Source: Streptomyces sp. R21
GTDB taxonomy: Bacteria; Actinomycetota; Actinomycetes; Streptomycetales; Streptomycetaceae
Direction: 5' to 3'
Length of the DNA: 64,000 nt
Assembly (NCBI RefSeq): GCF_041051975.1
Contig: NZ_CP163435.1
Span: 2,728,001-2,792,000 of the forward strand
This document shows positions 51,999 to 60,478 of the stretch, one piece after another. The notes below the pieces were generated by a model. The model was not told where the DNA came from and did no database searches. It saw only the letters and a program-made list of their open reading frames with translations. Numbering within the stretch: the stretch's first letter is position 1; every line of letters starts with the position of its first letter. Position numbers and translations under genes: made by a program.

Positions 51999-52691
51999 TC
52001 AGGACCCGACGATCTCCCCGTCGCTCAGTTCGAGGACGCGGTCGGCGAGGCCGAGCAGGTTCGCGTCGTGGGTGGCGACCAGCGCCGTGACCTGCTCGCT
52101 GCGGACGACCGCGCGCAGCAGCTCCATCACGGCGAGTCCGGTCTCGGCGTCGAGCTGCCCCGTCGGTTCGTCGGCGATGAGGAGCGAGGGGTTGTTGGCG
52201 AGCGCGCGGGCGATGGCCACCCGCTGCTGCTGGCCGCCGGAGAGCTCGCCCGGCCGCTGCTCGGCATGATCGGCGAGGCCGACGAGGGAGAGCAGCAGCT
52301 CGACGCGCTCCTCGCGTTCCCGGGGCGCGGCCCGGCGCAGCCGCATCGGCACGCCGACGTTCTCGGCGGCCGTGAGGATGGGGATCAGCCCGAAGGACTG
52401 GAAGACGAAGCCGATCCGGTCCCGGCGCAGCTCCAGGAGCCCGTTCTCGCCGAGCCCGGACATGTCGAGCCCGTCGACGGTGATCCGCCCCCGGTCCGGT
52501 TCGTCGAGCCCTCCGACGAGGTTGAGCAGGGTGGTCTTGCCGGAGCCCGAGCGTCCCTTGAGGGCGACGAGTTCACCCCGTGGTATGTCGAAGGAGACGC
52601 CGCGCAGCGCATGGACGGCGGCGGCTCCGGTGCCGTAGGACCGGTGCACGTTCTCCACGCGCACCATGGTCTCGGTGACTGTCTGGTGCAT
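51999..52691 (-). CDS. ABC transporter ATP-binding protein (LolD/MacB type), orphan
   Basis: A 230-aa ATPase. The start MHQTVTETMV is set by GGGAGGG just upstream; an upstream start has no site. Walker A GRSGSGKTT, Q-loop FVFQSFGLIPILTAAENVGVPMRLR, signature LSGGQQQRVAIARALANNPSLLIADEPTGQLD (with Walker B) and the H-loop in VATHD place it in the LolD/MacB-like family, which works with FtsX-type permeases. No permease gene is next to it on either side, so its partner is elsewhere or lost. Confidence 0.92.
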   Translation of the reverse strand: MHQTVTETMVRVENVHRSYGTGAAAVHALRGVSFDIPRGELVALKGRSGSGKTTLLNLVGGLDEPDRGRITVDGLDMSGLGENGLLELRRDRIGFVFQSFGLIPILTAAENVGVPMRLRRAAPREREERVELLLSLVGLADHAEQRPGELSGGQQQRVAIARALANNPSLLIADEPTGQLDAETGLAVMELLRAVVRSEQVTALVATHDANLLGLADRVLELSDGEIVGS

Positions 52692-52749
52692 GTCCCTCCC
52701 CCTTGGGCCGGGCGCCAGTATCGGCACCGGACACCCGGCCGGGCAAGGG

Positions 52750-53964
52750 TCAGCTCGGGTTGTCCCCGTGCGTGAGCGTCTCCCAGGCGACGAACAGGTT
52801 GTTGGTGCCGGCCGGGCGGCTCTGCAGTGTGAGCTTCTGGGTGTTGGTCATCGCGATGCCGAGGCGGTTGTGCAGGGCGTTGTAGCCGACCTCGGTGACG
52901 GGCCCGAGGCCCAGGTTCAGCGATCCGCCGCACAGCCAGCTCGGTGCGGCCTCGCCCAGCTGGTACCTGGCCTGGAATCCGAGTGCCTGCCGCAGCCGCT
53001 CGCCGACGTCGGTGCCGTACAGGTCCTGCCCCTGGATGCGACTGGTCTCGGCGACGTGCGAGATCGCCGAAATCCCGTACCCGGTGTGAGTGAAGTCGCG
53101 ACAGGTCTCCTGAGTGAGCCCGGTGACGAAAGTGGACTGCCCCTGCCAGTAGTTGACGACCTTCGCCTTGGTGTCGAGGTGCTGGCTCGGCACGGTCTTC
53201 GGCAGTTCGCCGTCCGAGGACAGATAGACGTACGCGGCCGTACGCGTCCGGAACTTCGCCATGGCCTTGTCGTACGACGTCTTGTCCTCCAGGAAGACGG
53301 AGATGCCGACTGCGGCCTCCGTCATCGACAGCTCCCAATTGCCGTTGGAGTTCGAGCCGTTGATGATCTCGGGGAGGTAGACGTCGCGGAGCATGGTCGC
53401 GAAGCGGCCGGAGTTCGCCCAGCTCCCCGTGTACGTGTACTTGATGATCTCGGCGGCCTTGGGCCAGGAGGAGCCCGCCCAGCCGGTCTGCAGCGGCGCG
53501 TTGCTGTTGGTGTGCTCCTTGATCACGGCGGACCACGCGTCCATCAGCGCGATGGACTTCTTCGCGTACCGCTCGTCGCGCGTGATGTACCAGGCGAGGG
53601 CGTCGGTGTACGCGGCCATGGCGTCCTGGCGCTCGTCGGTGCAGCCGTAGTCGGGGTTCGAGTAGGAGCCGCACTCGACGGTGGCCCGGGGCTTGGGCGT
53701 GCGGTTCAGGTCGGCGTACTTGCTCGCCATCATCTGGTCGTACGCGCCCTTCCAGGGCTGGGCGCCGGCGTTGACCTTGGTGCGCGCGAAGTCCAACTGC
53801 GCTCTGGAGACGGTGACTCCGGGATGGGCGAAGGTGCTGGGGGCGGCGTCGGCCCGGTGGGCGGCGGGCCAGGCGAGGGCGCCCGCGAGCAGTGCGGTGG
53901 CGGTCGCGAGGAGGGCGGCACGGCGTGGGGTACGGGCAGCGGTACGGCGCATGGTGGGGGCCAT
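52750..53964 (-). CDS. Secreted alginate lyase-family protein
   Basis: A 404-aa protein. Signal peptide ~1-40 with a twin-arginine-like start (RRTAARTPRRAALLATATALLAGALAW; AHRADAAPS). The mature domain is an alpha/alpha-barrel: AYTDALAWYITRDERYAKKSIALMDAWS, NAPLQTGWAGSSWPKAAEIIKYT, NWELSMTEAAVGISVFLEDKTSYDKAMAKFRTR. This is the alginate_lyase (PF05426-type) fold, also used by other polyuronate lyases, so the substrate is not certain. ACGAGAACGG precedes the chosen ATG. It stands alone. Confidence 0.85.
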   Translation of the reverse strand: MAPTMRRTAARTPRRAALLATATALLAGALAWPAAHRADAAPSTFAHPGVTVSRAQLDFARTKVNAGAQPWKGAYDQMMASKYADLNRTPKPRATVECGSYSNPDYGCTDERQDAMAAYTDALAWYITRDERYAKKSIALMDAWSAVIKEHTNSNAPLQTGWAGSSWPKAAEIIKYTYTGSWANSGRFATMLRDVYLPEIINGSNSNGNWELSMTEAAVGISVFLEDKTSYDKAMAKFRTRTAAYVYLSSDGELPKTVPSQHLDTKAKVVNYWQGQSTFVTGLTQETCRDFTHTGYGISAISHVAETSRIQGQDLYGTDVGERLRQALGFQARYQLGEAAPSWLCGGSLNLGLGPVTEVGYNALHNRLGIAMTNTQKLTLQSRPAGTNNLFVAWETLTHGDNPS

Positions 53965-54075
53965 CCGTTCTCGTATGTGAACGCTGGGCGCCTTTGTGAA
54001 CTGAGGCGCTGGCCGCAGACCATAGGTACAGACCAACTGCGCGTCAAGAGACCGCACATGACCCCGTACACGACA

Positions 54076-54107
54076 AAGGGCCGCACCCCCGGCGGGGTGC
54101 GGCCCTT
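54076..54107 (-). terminator. Terminator of the paaI-dut-DUF3710 operon
   Basis: A 14-bp perfect stem (AAGGGCCGCACCCC at 54076-54089, complement 54094-54107) with a CGGC tetraloop lies 16 bp beyond the DUF3710 stop codon on the minus strand. Confidence 0.88.
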
Positions 54108-54122
54108 CGAAGAATCCTGCGC

Positions 54123-54884
54123 CTAGCGAACCTCGGTGATCTCCGGTCCGCGCTGCAACTGCCCCATGCCGCCGGAGAAGCGGGAACCGCTCTGCTCCTC
54201 CTGCTGGACACCCTCGGGCACCATCTGCGCGTCGTTCGGCAGCTTCAGGACGATGGGGTCGCGGGGCGCCATCGGGCCCTCACCGCGCACGACGACCGTG
54301 TCCCGGAAGATCTGCTCCAGCAGACCCGCGGCCTGCGGCTGCACCGCGCCCTGGCCGGAGATCACGCCCCGCAGGAACCAGCGGGGACCGTCGACACCGA
54401 CGAACCGGACGACCTGGAAGCCGCCCGTCCCGTCCGGCAGCTGCACCGGCACCTGCGCGCGCAGCTCCCAGCCCAGCGGACCCTCGACCTCGTCGATGAC
54501 ACCGCCCTGCTGGGTGATGCCGGAGGCGATCTCCTCGCGCACCTCGCCCCAGATGCCCTCGCGCTTGGGAGCGGCGAAGGCCTGCAGCTGGATGGCGCTG
54601 TCCTTGAGGACGACGGTGGCCGCGACGATCGCGTCGCCCGCGACCTCGACCCGCAGCTCCATGCCGTCGACTCCCGGCACGAAGAGACCCCCGAGGTCCA
54701 CGCGGCCCTCGGCCGGTTCACGCACCTCGGAGTCGTCCCAGGGACCGTCGGGGCGCGGCTCCGGCTCGAGCCTCACGCGCTCCTGCTCCGTCTCGTCCGC
54801 CTCAGTGTCGACGCTGTCGACGACCTGCTCGGCCTCGCCCGCCGCGTCCTCGGCGGCACTGCCCTTCTTGCGACGTCCGAACAC
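54123..54884 (-). CDS. DUF3710 family protein
   Basis: A 253-aa soluble protein. It starts GTG with VFGRRKKGSAAEDAAGEAEQ; an acidic N-terminal part (~1-70) is followed by the DUF3710 domain (RVDLGGLFVPGVDGMELRVEV, SAIQLQAFAAPKREGIWGEVREEIASGITQQGG, DGPRWFLRGVISGQGA, DPIVLKLPNDAQMVPEG). Function is unknown. It starts 1 bp after the dut stop codon and is the last gene of the paaI-dut-DUF3710 operon. Confidence 0.9.
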   Translation of the reverse strand: MFGRRKKGSAAEDAAGEAEQVVDSVDTEADETEQERVRLEPEPRPDGPWDDSEVREPAEGRVDLGGLFVPGVDGMELRVEVAGDAIVAATVVLKDSAIQLQAFAAPKREGIWGEVREEIASGITQQGGVIDEVEGPLGWELRAQVPVQLPDGTGGFQVVRFVGVDGPRWFLRGVISGQGAVQPQAAGLLEQIFRDTVVVRGEGPMAPRDPIVLKLPNDAQMVPEGVQQEEQSGSRFSGGMGQLQRGPEITEVR

Positions 54885-54885
54885 G

Positions 54886-55410
54886 TCACTGTCCTTCCCG
54901 GTCGGATACGACCGAAGCGTATCGATTCCCACCCGTTGTGGCGTCCACGGCGGCATGACCGCCGGTGGACCCGAAGCCCCCTGCGGCCCGCACCGATTCG
55001 GGAAGCTCCGCGACCTCCTGGAAGCGGACCTTCTCGACCTGCTGGACGACCAGTTGGGCAATCCGGTCGAAGCGCTCGAACCGCACGGACTCGCGCGGGT
55101 CGAGATTCACCACGATCACCTTGATCTCCCCACGGTACCCGGCATCCACCGTCCCCGGGGCATTCACCAGGGCGACACCGCAGCGGGCGGCGAGGCCGGA
55201 ACGCGGGTGCACGAAGGCCGCGTACCCCTCAGGAAGCGCGATGGACACCCCGGTGGGCAGAACCGCCCGTTGGCCGGGCTCCAGTTCACAGCTTTCGGTG
55301 GTACGCAGATCGGCTCCCGCGTCACCGGGATGCGCATATTGCGGAAGCGGGACTTCCGGGTCTACGCGCCTGATCAGCACGTCCAGTTCTCGACGGGGAC
55401 TACGGCTCAC
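54886..55410 (-). CDS. dut: dUTP diphosphatase
   Basis: A 174-aa trimeric dUTPase: dUTP to dUMP and PPi, keeping uracil out of DNA and feeding thymidylate synthesis. The five motifs are present: PGDAGADL (1), PRSGLAAR (2), GTVDAGYRGEIKV (3), RFDRIAQLVVQ (4) and the C-terminal RAAGGFGSTGGH (5, P-loop-like). The GTG start overlaps the stop of the PaaI gene by 4 bp (GTGA). Confidence 0.96.
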   Translation of the reverse strand: MSRSPRRELDVLIRRVDPEVPLPQYAHPGDAGADLRTTESCELEPGQRAVLPTGVSIALPEGYAAFVHPRSGLAARCGVALVNAPGTVDAGYRGEIKVIVVNLDPRESVRFERFDRIAQLVVQQVEKVRFQEVAELPESVRAAGGFGSTGGHAAVDATTGGNRYASVVSDREGQ

Positions 55411-55991
55411 GGGTTCACCTCGAAGGCGCGGGCGCGCCGGATCTGGTCCGGGTCGTTCATGGCGGCCCGGATCTCCTCCGGGCGGCCGTTGTCGATGAAG
55501 TGGTCGACCTTCACCTCGATGAAGAGGGCGTCGGCGCGGACGGCGACGGGCCCCTCGGGGCCGCCGATCCGTCCGGTGGCGGTCGAGTAGATCTTGCGCC
55601 CGGCCACCGCGGTGACCTCGGCCTCCAGGTACAGCACGGTGTCCACGGGCACGGGCCGTACGAAGTCGGTCTCCAGGCGGCCGGTGACGGCGATGGTGCG
55701 CAGCAGCCAGTTCAGCGAGCCGAGCGTCTCGTCGAGCGCGGTGGCCAGAACGCCGCCGTGCGCGAGGCCGGGCGCACCCTGGTGGGCGGGCCGCACGGTG
55801 AACTCCGCGGTGATCCGGACCCCCTCGGCCGCACGGGCCTCCAGGTGCAGCCCGTGGGGCTGTCCGCCGCCGCAGCCGAAACAGTGTTCGTAGTGCGCCC
55901 CGAGGAGCTCGCCGGGGGCGGGCGCGTCGGGGTGCCGCACCGGCGCGACGGCGTCGGCGGGAGGCTTCAGAGCTGCGGAAGTACCACTCAC
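55407..55991 (-). CDS. PaaI-type hotdog-fold thioesterase
   Basis: A 194-aa protein. The hotdog core is HYEHCFGCGGGQPHGLHLEARAAEGVRITAEFTV and HQGAPGLAHGGVLATALDETLG (active-site HGG...D/E), then ATGRIGGPEGPVAVRADALFIEV. The FGCG motif marks the actinobacterial PaaI/4HBT branch. It hydrolyses an unknown acyl-CoA. GTG start at 55991 is placed by the divergent DUF3093 gene, with 58 bp between them. First gene of the dut operon. Confidence 0.88.
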   Translation of the reverse strand: MSGTSAALKPPADAVAPVRHPDAPAPGELLGAHYEHCFGCGGGQPHGLHLEARAAEGVRITAEFTVRPAHQGAPGLAHGGVLATALDETLGSLNWLLRTIAVTGRLETDFVRPVPVDTVLYLEAEVTAVAGRKIYSTATGRIGGPEGPVAVRADALFIEVKVDHFIDNGRPEEIRAAMNDPDQIRRARAFEVNP

Positions 55992-56049
55992 AGGCGCAGA
56001 CCTTACCCGCGCGTCCACCAAGTCTCCGCACCGTGCCAAGCTTGGCTCC

Positions 56050-56511
56050 ATGCAGCTCTCGCCCTCGCCGTACGAAGAACGCCTCACCGCCCCCCGCAGC
56101 TGGTGGCTGGTCTGCTTCCTGGTGGGGATCGCCATGGCCCTGATCCTGCTGCCGTTCGGCACGCTGCCGCTGCTGGCCGGCCTGGTCGGCGGCACCGCCG
56201 TCTCGGCGGTCGTGGCCAGTTCGTACGGCTCGATCCGCATCCGGGTCGTCGGCGGCTCGCTCATCGCGGGCGAGGCGAAGATCCCGGTCACGGCGCTGGG
56301 CGAGGCCGAGATCCTGGACCAGGACGAGGCGCGCGCCTGGCGCACGTACAAGGCCGACACCCGCGCCTTCATGCTTCTGCGCGCCTACATTCCGACGGCT
56401 CTGCGCGTGGAGGTCACCGATCCGGAGGACCCGACGCCGTACGTGTATCTGTCGACCCGGGAGCCCGAGCGGCTGGCGCAGGCACTGAAGGCCGCGCGGA
56501 CCACGGCGTAG
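56050..56511 (+). CDS. DUF3093 membrane protein
   Basis: A 153-aa protein. YEERLTAPRSWWLVCFLVGIAMALILLPFG and LPLLAGLVGGTAVSAVVASSYGSIRIRVV give two membrane helices, followed by a soluble PH-like domain (LIAGEAKIPVTALGEAEILD, RAFMLLRAYIPTALRVEVTDPEDPTPYVYLSTREPERLAQAL). These are hallmarks of DUF3093. Function is unknown. It is next to dut in many actinobacteria, from memory. Confidence 0.9.
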   Translation: MQLSPSPYEERLTAPRSWWLVCFLVGIAMALILLPFGTLPLLAGLVGGTAVSAVVASSYGSIRIRVVGGSLIAGEAKIPVTALGEAEILDQDEARAWRTYKADTRAFMLLRAYIPTALRVEVTDPEDPTPYVYLSTREPERLAQALKAARTTA

Positions 56512-56529
56512 CACCGGCCACGGAGGGGG

Positions 56530-57465
56530 TCAGCGCCCCAGCTCCTTGGGGATCTCCCCCATCCGCAGCGGATCGGCGGGCTTCTCCAGCGGGGGCAGCT
56601 CGGGAAGGGCGTCCCAGGGGACCTGGGCCTTGCGCAGGTCCTTGCGGATGCGCTCCGCGAGGCGTCTGGTGTCGCGGCGGTTCATGACCGCTCCGACGGC
56701 CGCGCCGATCATGAACGGCATCAGGTTCGGCAGGTCTCTGACCACACGCTTCATGATCTGCTGGCGCAGCTCGCGCTTCATGTGACCGTTCAGCGCCGAA
56801 CTGACGGTCGACGGCTTGGTCACGTCAATGCCGCGCTCTCCGGACCAGGAGTTCAGATACGCGGTGCTGCGCTGCTTGAGGTTGCCGGGCGGTCGCAGGC
56901 CGTAGACCTCATGGAGCTCGGCGATCATCTTCAGCTCGATCGCGGCGACCCCGGTGATCTCGGCGGCCAGCTCGGTGGGCATCGCGGGCGGCACCGGCAG
57001 CATGGCGGCGGCGCCGATCCCGGCGCCCACGGTGGACGTCGCGTTGGCCGCACCGGCGACGAGCTTGTCCGCGAGCTGCTCGGCCGTCAGGCCGGGGAAC
57101 TGTCTGCGCAGCGTCTCGAGGTCCCGTACGGGGATGCGCGGGGCGTTGTCGATGATCCGGTCGGCGAGATACGCAAGGCCCGCTCTGGCCTTGCTGCCGC
57201 CCTTGCGGACGCCTTCTCTGACCCCGTCGCGGACGGCGGCCGCGCGGCGCCGCGCGACGGGCGCCGGACTCTGCTCCGGCGCCGTGGCACCGATGGGCGC
57301 CGGAGCGCCTGTGTGCCTCGTGGCGGGCGCCCGCTCGAGCGAGGCTGATCCTGGTTCGGAAGAGCCCCGCTCGTCGTCACGCACGCCTTCAGAGCCGTCT
57401 GACGGCCCTTCGTCCGCCGCCCGTCCGGGGCGGCGGCGCTCCCAAGGTGAGGTCGAGCCAGTCAC
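56530..57465 (-). CDS. Hypothetical protein, EcsC-like helical domain
   Basis: A 311-aa protein. Residues 1-80 are disordered and rich in Pro/Ala/Arg. Residues ~90-285 are a helical domain with two weakly hydrophobic stretches (VAGAANATSTVGAGIGAAAMLPVPPAMPTELAAEITGVAAIELKMIAELHEVYG; MPFMIGAAVGAVMNRRDTRRLAERIRKDL). The pattern resembles the EcsC family, but I am not certain. There is no signal peptide. It starts 13 bp after the DUF4193 stop codon and is probably in one operon with it. Role unknown. Confidence 0.75.
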   Translation of the reverse strand: MTGSTSPWERRRPGRAADEGPSDGSEGVRDDERGSSEPGSASLERAPATRHTGAPAPIGATAPEQSPAPVARRRAAAVRDGVREGVRKGGSKARAGLAYLADRIIDNAPRIPVRDLETLRRQFPGLTAEQLADKLVAGAANATSTVGAGIGAAAMLPVPPAMPTELAAEITGVAAIELKMIAELHEVYGLRPPGNLKQRSTAYLNSWSGERGIDVTKPSTVSSALNGHMKRELRQQIMKRVVRDLPNLMPFMIGAAVGAVMNRRDTRRLAERIRKDLRKAQVPWDALPELPPLEKPADPLRMGEIPKELGR

Positions 57466-57478
57466 GGCCGACCCTGCC

Positions 57479-57775
57479 TCAGTCGCAGTCGCGGCAGATC
57501 GGCTGACCGTTCTTCTCTCGGGCCAGCTGGCTGCGGTGGTGCACCAGGAAGCAGCTCATGCAGGTGAACTCGTCCTGCTGCTTGGGCAGCACCCGGACGG
57601 CCAGCTCCTCGTTCGAGAGGTCTGCGCCGGGCAGCTCGAGGCCTTCCGCGGCCTCGAACTCGTCCACGTCTACGGCCGACGTCGACTTGTCGTTCCGGCG
57701 AGCCTTCAGTTCTTCAAGGCTGTCCGAGTCGACGTCGTCGTCGGTCTTGCGTGGGGTGTCGTAATCCGTTGCCAT
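57479..57775 (-). CDS. DUF4193 zinc-ribbon protein
   Basis: A 98-aa acidic protein. The N-terminal half is disordered (ATDYDTPRKTDDDVDSDSLEELKARRNDKS); the C-terminus has CMSCFLVHHRSQL and PICRDCD, two CxxC knuckles expected to bind Zn. This is the actinobacterial DUF4193 family. Such small ribbons may bind RNA polymerase or nucleic acid, but function is unproven. The start ATGGCAACGGAT is preceded by GGGGGAGAGCGAC. Confidence 0.9.
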   Translation of the reverse strand: MATDYDTPRKTDDDVDSDSLEELKARRNDKSTSAVDVDEFEAAEGLELPGADLSNEELAVRVLPKQQDEFTCMSCFLVHHRSQLAREKNGQPICRDCD

Positions 57776-58168
57776 GTCGCTCTCCCCCTCTGGGTGTCTG
57801 CGGTGTCTCCAGCGCACGTAACGCGTGAGAGGCCGGACTTGTGCCCGACCCGAGGCGGAGATTTTGCCTCACATCAAGGTCTGTTACTCAATCGACACCC
57901 AACCGGACTCCTCAAGAGTGATCGGCTTGGATGGCGATGCGGACCGTACACGGTCTCAAGGCCGCACTTCAAAGGCGTCCCACCGTGTACTTCCCGTGAT
58001 CTAGACCCTCGAAAACCCGGATTTTCCCGGCTTTCCGACAGCCTGCATGATCACGGAGCGTAGATGGCCCGAAAATCGCCCTTGTGATCGATCACACATG
58101 AGCCTCCCAGCCGGGTGACCCGAAAATTCCGCTCAAAGCGAACATCGTCGCCTGTCGGCGACATGGTC
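57776..58168. promoter_or_regulatory. 393-bp gene-free region with TGTGATCGATCACA
   Basis: There is no convincing reading frame. The region holds the DUF4193 promoter on one side and the 3' end of cutS on the other. TGTGATCGATCACA at 58083-58096 is a perfect 14-bp palindrome reminiscent of a Crp/Fnr site (TGTGA and TCACA) but with a 4-bp, not 6-bp, spacer. It is AT-richer than its surroundings and shows no tRNA or strong terminator. Confidence 0.45.
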
Positions 58169-59416
58169 TCAGATGGGAAGGGTGACGCGCATCACGAGAC
58201 CTCCCCCCTCGCGAGGCTCCGCGACGATGTGTCCGCCGTGGGCGCGGGTCACGGACCGGACGATGGACAGGCCGAGGCCCACTCCCTTGTCGCTGCCCGT
58301 GCGCTCCGTGCGCAGCCGCCGGAAGGGTTCGAAAAGATTGTCGATCTCGTACGCGGGAACGACCGGCCCCGTGTTCGACACCACCAGCACCGCCTGCCCG
58401 TGCTGCGCCTCCGTGGTGACCTCCACCCAGCCGTCGTCCGGCACGTTGTACCGCACGGCGTTCTGGACGAGGTTCAGGGCGATCCGCTCCAGCAGGACGC
58501 CGTTGCCCTGGACGACCACGGGAGCCCGTTTCCCGCGGATCAGCACACCCTTGGCCTCCGCCTCGGCGTGCACCTGGTCGACGGCCTGCGAGGCGACCTC
58601 CGCGAGGTCGACGGGCTTGCGCTCCACTATCTGGTTGTCGCTGCGGGCGAGCAGCAGCAGACCCTCCACGAGCTGCTCGCTGCGCTCGTTGGTGGCCAGC
58701 AGCGTCTTGCCGAGCTGCTGCAGCTCCATCGGTGCGCCCGGGTCGGAGAGGTGCACCTCCAGAAGCGTGCGGTTGATCGCCAGCGGCGTCCGCAGCTCGT
58801 GCGAGGCGTTGCCGACGAACCGCTGCTGCGCCGTGAAGGCCCGCTGGAGGCGCTCCAGCATCTCGTCGAAGGTGTCCGCCAGCTCCTTCAACTCGTCGTC
58901 CGGACCGTCCAGTTCGATACGCCGGGACAGGTCCGAGCCCGCCACCGCGCGCGCGGTGCGGGTGATCCGGCCGAGCGGCGAGAGCACCCGGCCCGCCATC
59001 GCGTAACCGAAGGCGAACGCGATCACGGCGAGGCCGAGGAGCGCGAGGAGCGAGCGGCTCAGCAGGTTGTCCAGGGCGACCTTGCGCTGCGCGTCGGTGC
59101 ACGCGCTGATGGCGTCGTTGAACGTGGACAGCGTGAGGTCGTTCGCGCTGACAGCCGGGCAGTTTTCGCTGGTGACCCTGATCGACTGGCCGCCCACGAT
59201 CTTGAAGAGCGGTTCGTTGCCCGTGTTCAGGGCCTGCGCGGCGAGCAGGTAGATGATCGACAGCAGCAGGATGCCGGCGATGAGGAACATGCCGCCGTAG
59301 AGCAGCGTGAGCCTTATCCGGATCGTGGGACGCAGCCACGGGAACGGAGGCTCCTGCCGCCTGGGGTCCCACGTGGGTTTCGGAGGCGCCGTCGGCGGCG
59401 CTGGGGTCGTGGCCAC
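58169..59416 (-). CDS. cutS: Sensor histidine kinase CutS
   Basis: A 415-aa kinase. Cytosolic Pro-rich N-terminus; TM1 ~36-60 (LTLLYGGMFLIAGILLLSIIYLLAA); an extracytoplasmic sensor of ~55 residues with two cysteines (C86 and C106); TM2 ~118-142; HAMP with GRVLSPLGRITRTARAVAGSDLSRRI; HisKA H206 in NASHELRTPL; HATPase with NLVQNAVRYNVPD and GVGLGLSIVRSVTRAHGG. Paired with CutR 6 bp upstream. In S. lividans the pair was first linked to copper phenotypes; the cysteines suggest sensing of extracytoplasmic redox or disulfide state. Confidence 0.93.
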   Translation of the reverse strand: MATTPAPPTAPPKPTWDPRRQEPPFPWLRPTIRIRLTLLYGGMFLIAGILLLSIIYLLAAQALNTGNEPLFKIVGGQSIRVTSENCPAVSANDLTLSTFNDAISACTDAQRKVALDNLLSRSLLALLGLAVIAFAFGYAMAGRVLSPLGRITRTARAVAGSDLSRRIELDGPDDELKELADTFDEMLERLQRAFTAQQRFVGNASHELRTPLAINRTLLEVHLSDPGAPMELQQLGKTLLATNERSEQLVEGLLLLARSDNQIVERKPVDLAEVASQAVDQVHAEAEAKGVLIRGKRAPVVVQGNGVLLERIALNLVQNAVRYNVPDDGWVEVTTEAQHGQAVLVVSNTGPVVPAYEIDNLFEPFRRLRTERTGSDKGVGLGLSIVRSVTRAHGGHIVAEPREGGGLVMRVTLPI

Positions 59417-59422
59417 GGTCGA

Positions 59423-60076
59423 TCAGATCCGGTAGCCGGAGCCGGGCACGGTGACGATGACCGGGGGCTCGCCGAGCTTGCGGCGCAGCGTCATCACGGT
59501 CACCCGCACCACGTTCGTGAACGGGTCCGTGTTCTCGTCCCAGGCCTTCTCCAGGAGCTGCTCGGCGGAGACGACGGCGCCCTCGCTGCGCAGCAGCACC
59601 TCCAGGACCGCGAACTCCTTCGGGGCGAGCTGGACCTCCTTGCCGTCGCGGAAGACCTCGCGACGGTTGGGGTCGAGCTTGATTCCGGCGCGCTCCAGGA
59701 CCGGCGGCAGCGGCAGGCTCGTACGGCGTCCGAGGGCTCGGACACGCGCGGTGAGCTCGCTGAACGCGAAGGGCTTGGGGAGGTAGTCGTCGGCACCGAT
59801 CTCCAGGCCCTCGACACGGTCGCTGACGTCGCCGGAGGCCGTGAGCATCAGGACGCGGGTGGGCATGCCGAGCTCGACGATCTTGCGGCAGACGTCGTCG
59901 CCGTGGACGAGGGGGAGGTCTCGGTCGAGGACGACCACGTCGTAGTCGTTGACGCCGATGCGCTCCAGGGCGGCCGCACCGTCGTACACGACGTCGACGG
60001 CCATGGCCTCCCGGCGCAGTCCGGTGGCCACCGCATCGGCGAGCAGCTGCTCGTCCTCGACGACGAGTACGCGCAC
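59423..60076 (-). CDS. cutR: Response regulator CutR
   Basis: A 217-aa OmpR-family regulator, the length of S. lividans CutR. Receiver with MRVLVVEDEQLLADAVATGL, D51 in VVVLDRDLP, LTASG, and K in LPKPFAF; winged helix with LAPKEFAVLEVLLRSEGAVVSAEQLLEKAWDENTDPFTNVVRVTVMTLRRKLG and the PGSGYRI end. The GTG start is preceded by AGGAAGGAC. Likely self-regulated through GTAA repeats upstream. Confidence 0.93.
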   Translation of the reverse strand: MRVLVVEDEQLLADAVATGLRREAMAVDVVYDGAAALERIGVNDYDVVVLDRDLPLVHGDDVCRKIVELGMPTRVLMLTASGDVSDRVEGLEIGADDYLPKPFAFSELTARVRALGRRTSLPLPPVLERAGIKLDPNRREVFRDGKEVQLAPKEFAVLEVLLRSEGAVVSAEQLLEKAWDENTDPFTNVVRVTVMTLRRKLGEPPVIVTVPGSGYRI

Positions 60077-60478
60077 GTCGCTTGTCCTTCCTCTGTCCAC
60101 TCGCGTAGCGCCGTTCTCGGCGTACGCGGGCAGGGTCTGTCGGGGGTAAGGGCTCCATCCTGCCCTTTTCGGCCGTAAACCGGCTGTAAGACGGGTGAGG
60201 GGCCCGGGAATGCCAGATTTTCTCGCCGGGTTGAGGTTTCCACGGAAGGGAGCGCGGGGAGGACGGCTTTACACCCCGCGATCACGCTCTGCATGCGGCA
60301 CGCCACATGTTGCTTGTGGTGGGCCACGGTCCGCTTTCCGCAGAGCGGGCGTGGGTGTCCGGCACCGTCGCCGCCCGGCAGGGCAGCGCTGGGCACCCCT
60401 TGATGGAGACGTGATCGCCCCTTCCGAACGGCACACCCCCGTGCCAACGACCCACGACCCAGGACGAGGGGGCGCAGC
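60077..60478. promoter_or_regulatory. 402-bp cutRS upstream region with GTAA direct repeats
   Basis: This is the gap between cutR (minus) and the 58-aa gene (plus). GTAA at 60175 and 60186 are 11 bp apart (CGTAAAC-CGGCTGTAAGAC), the spacing at which OmpR-type regulators bind; a further GTAAG is at 60146. A binding site for CutR itself is plausible. The rest has no reading frame of note; the promoter of the 58-aa gene must lie in it. Confidence 0.4.
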
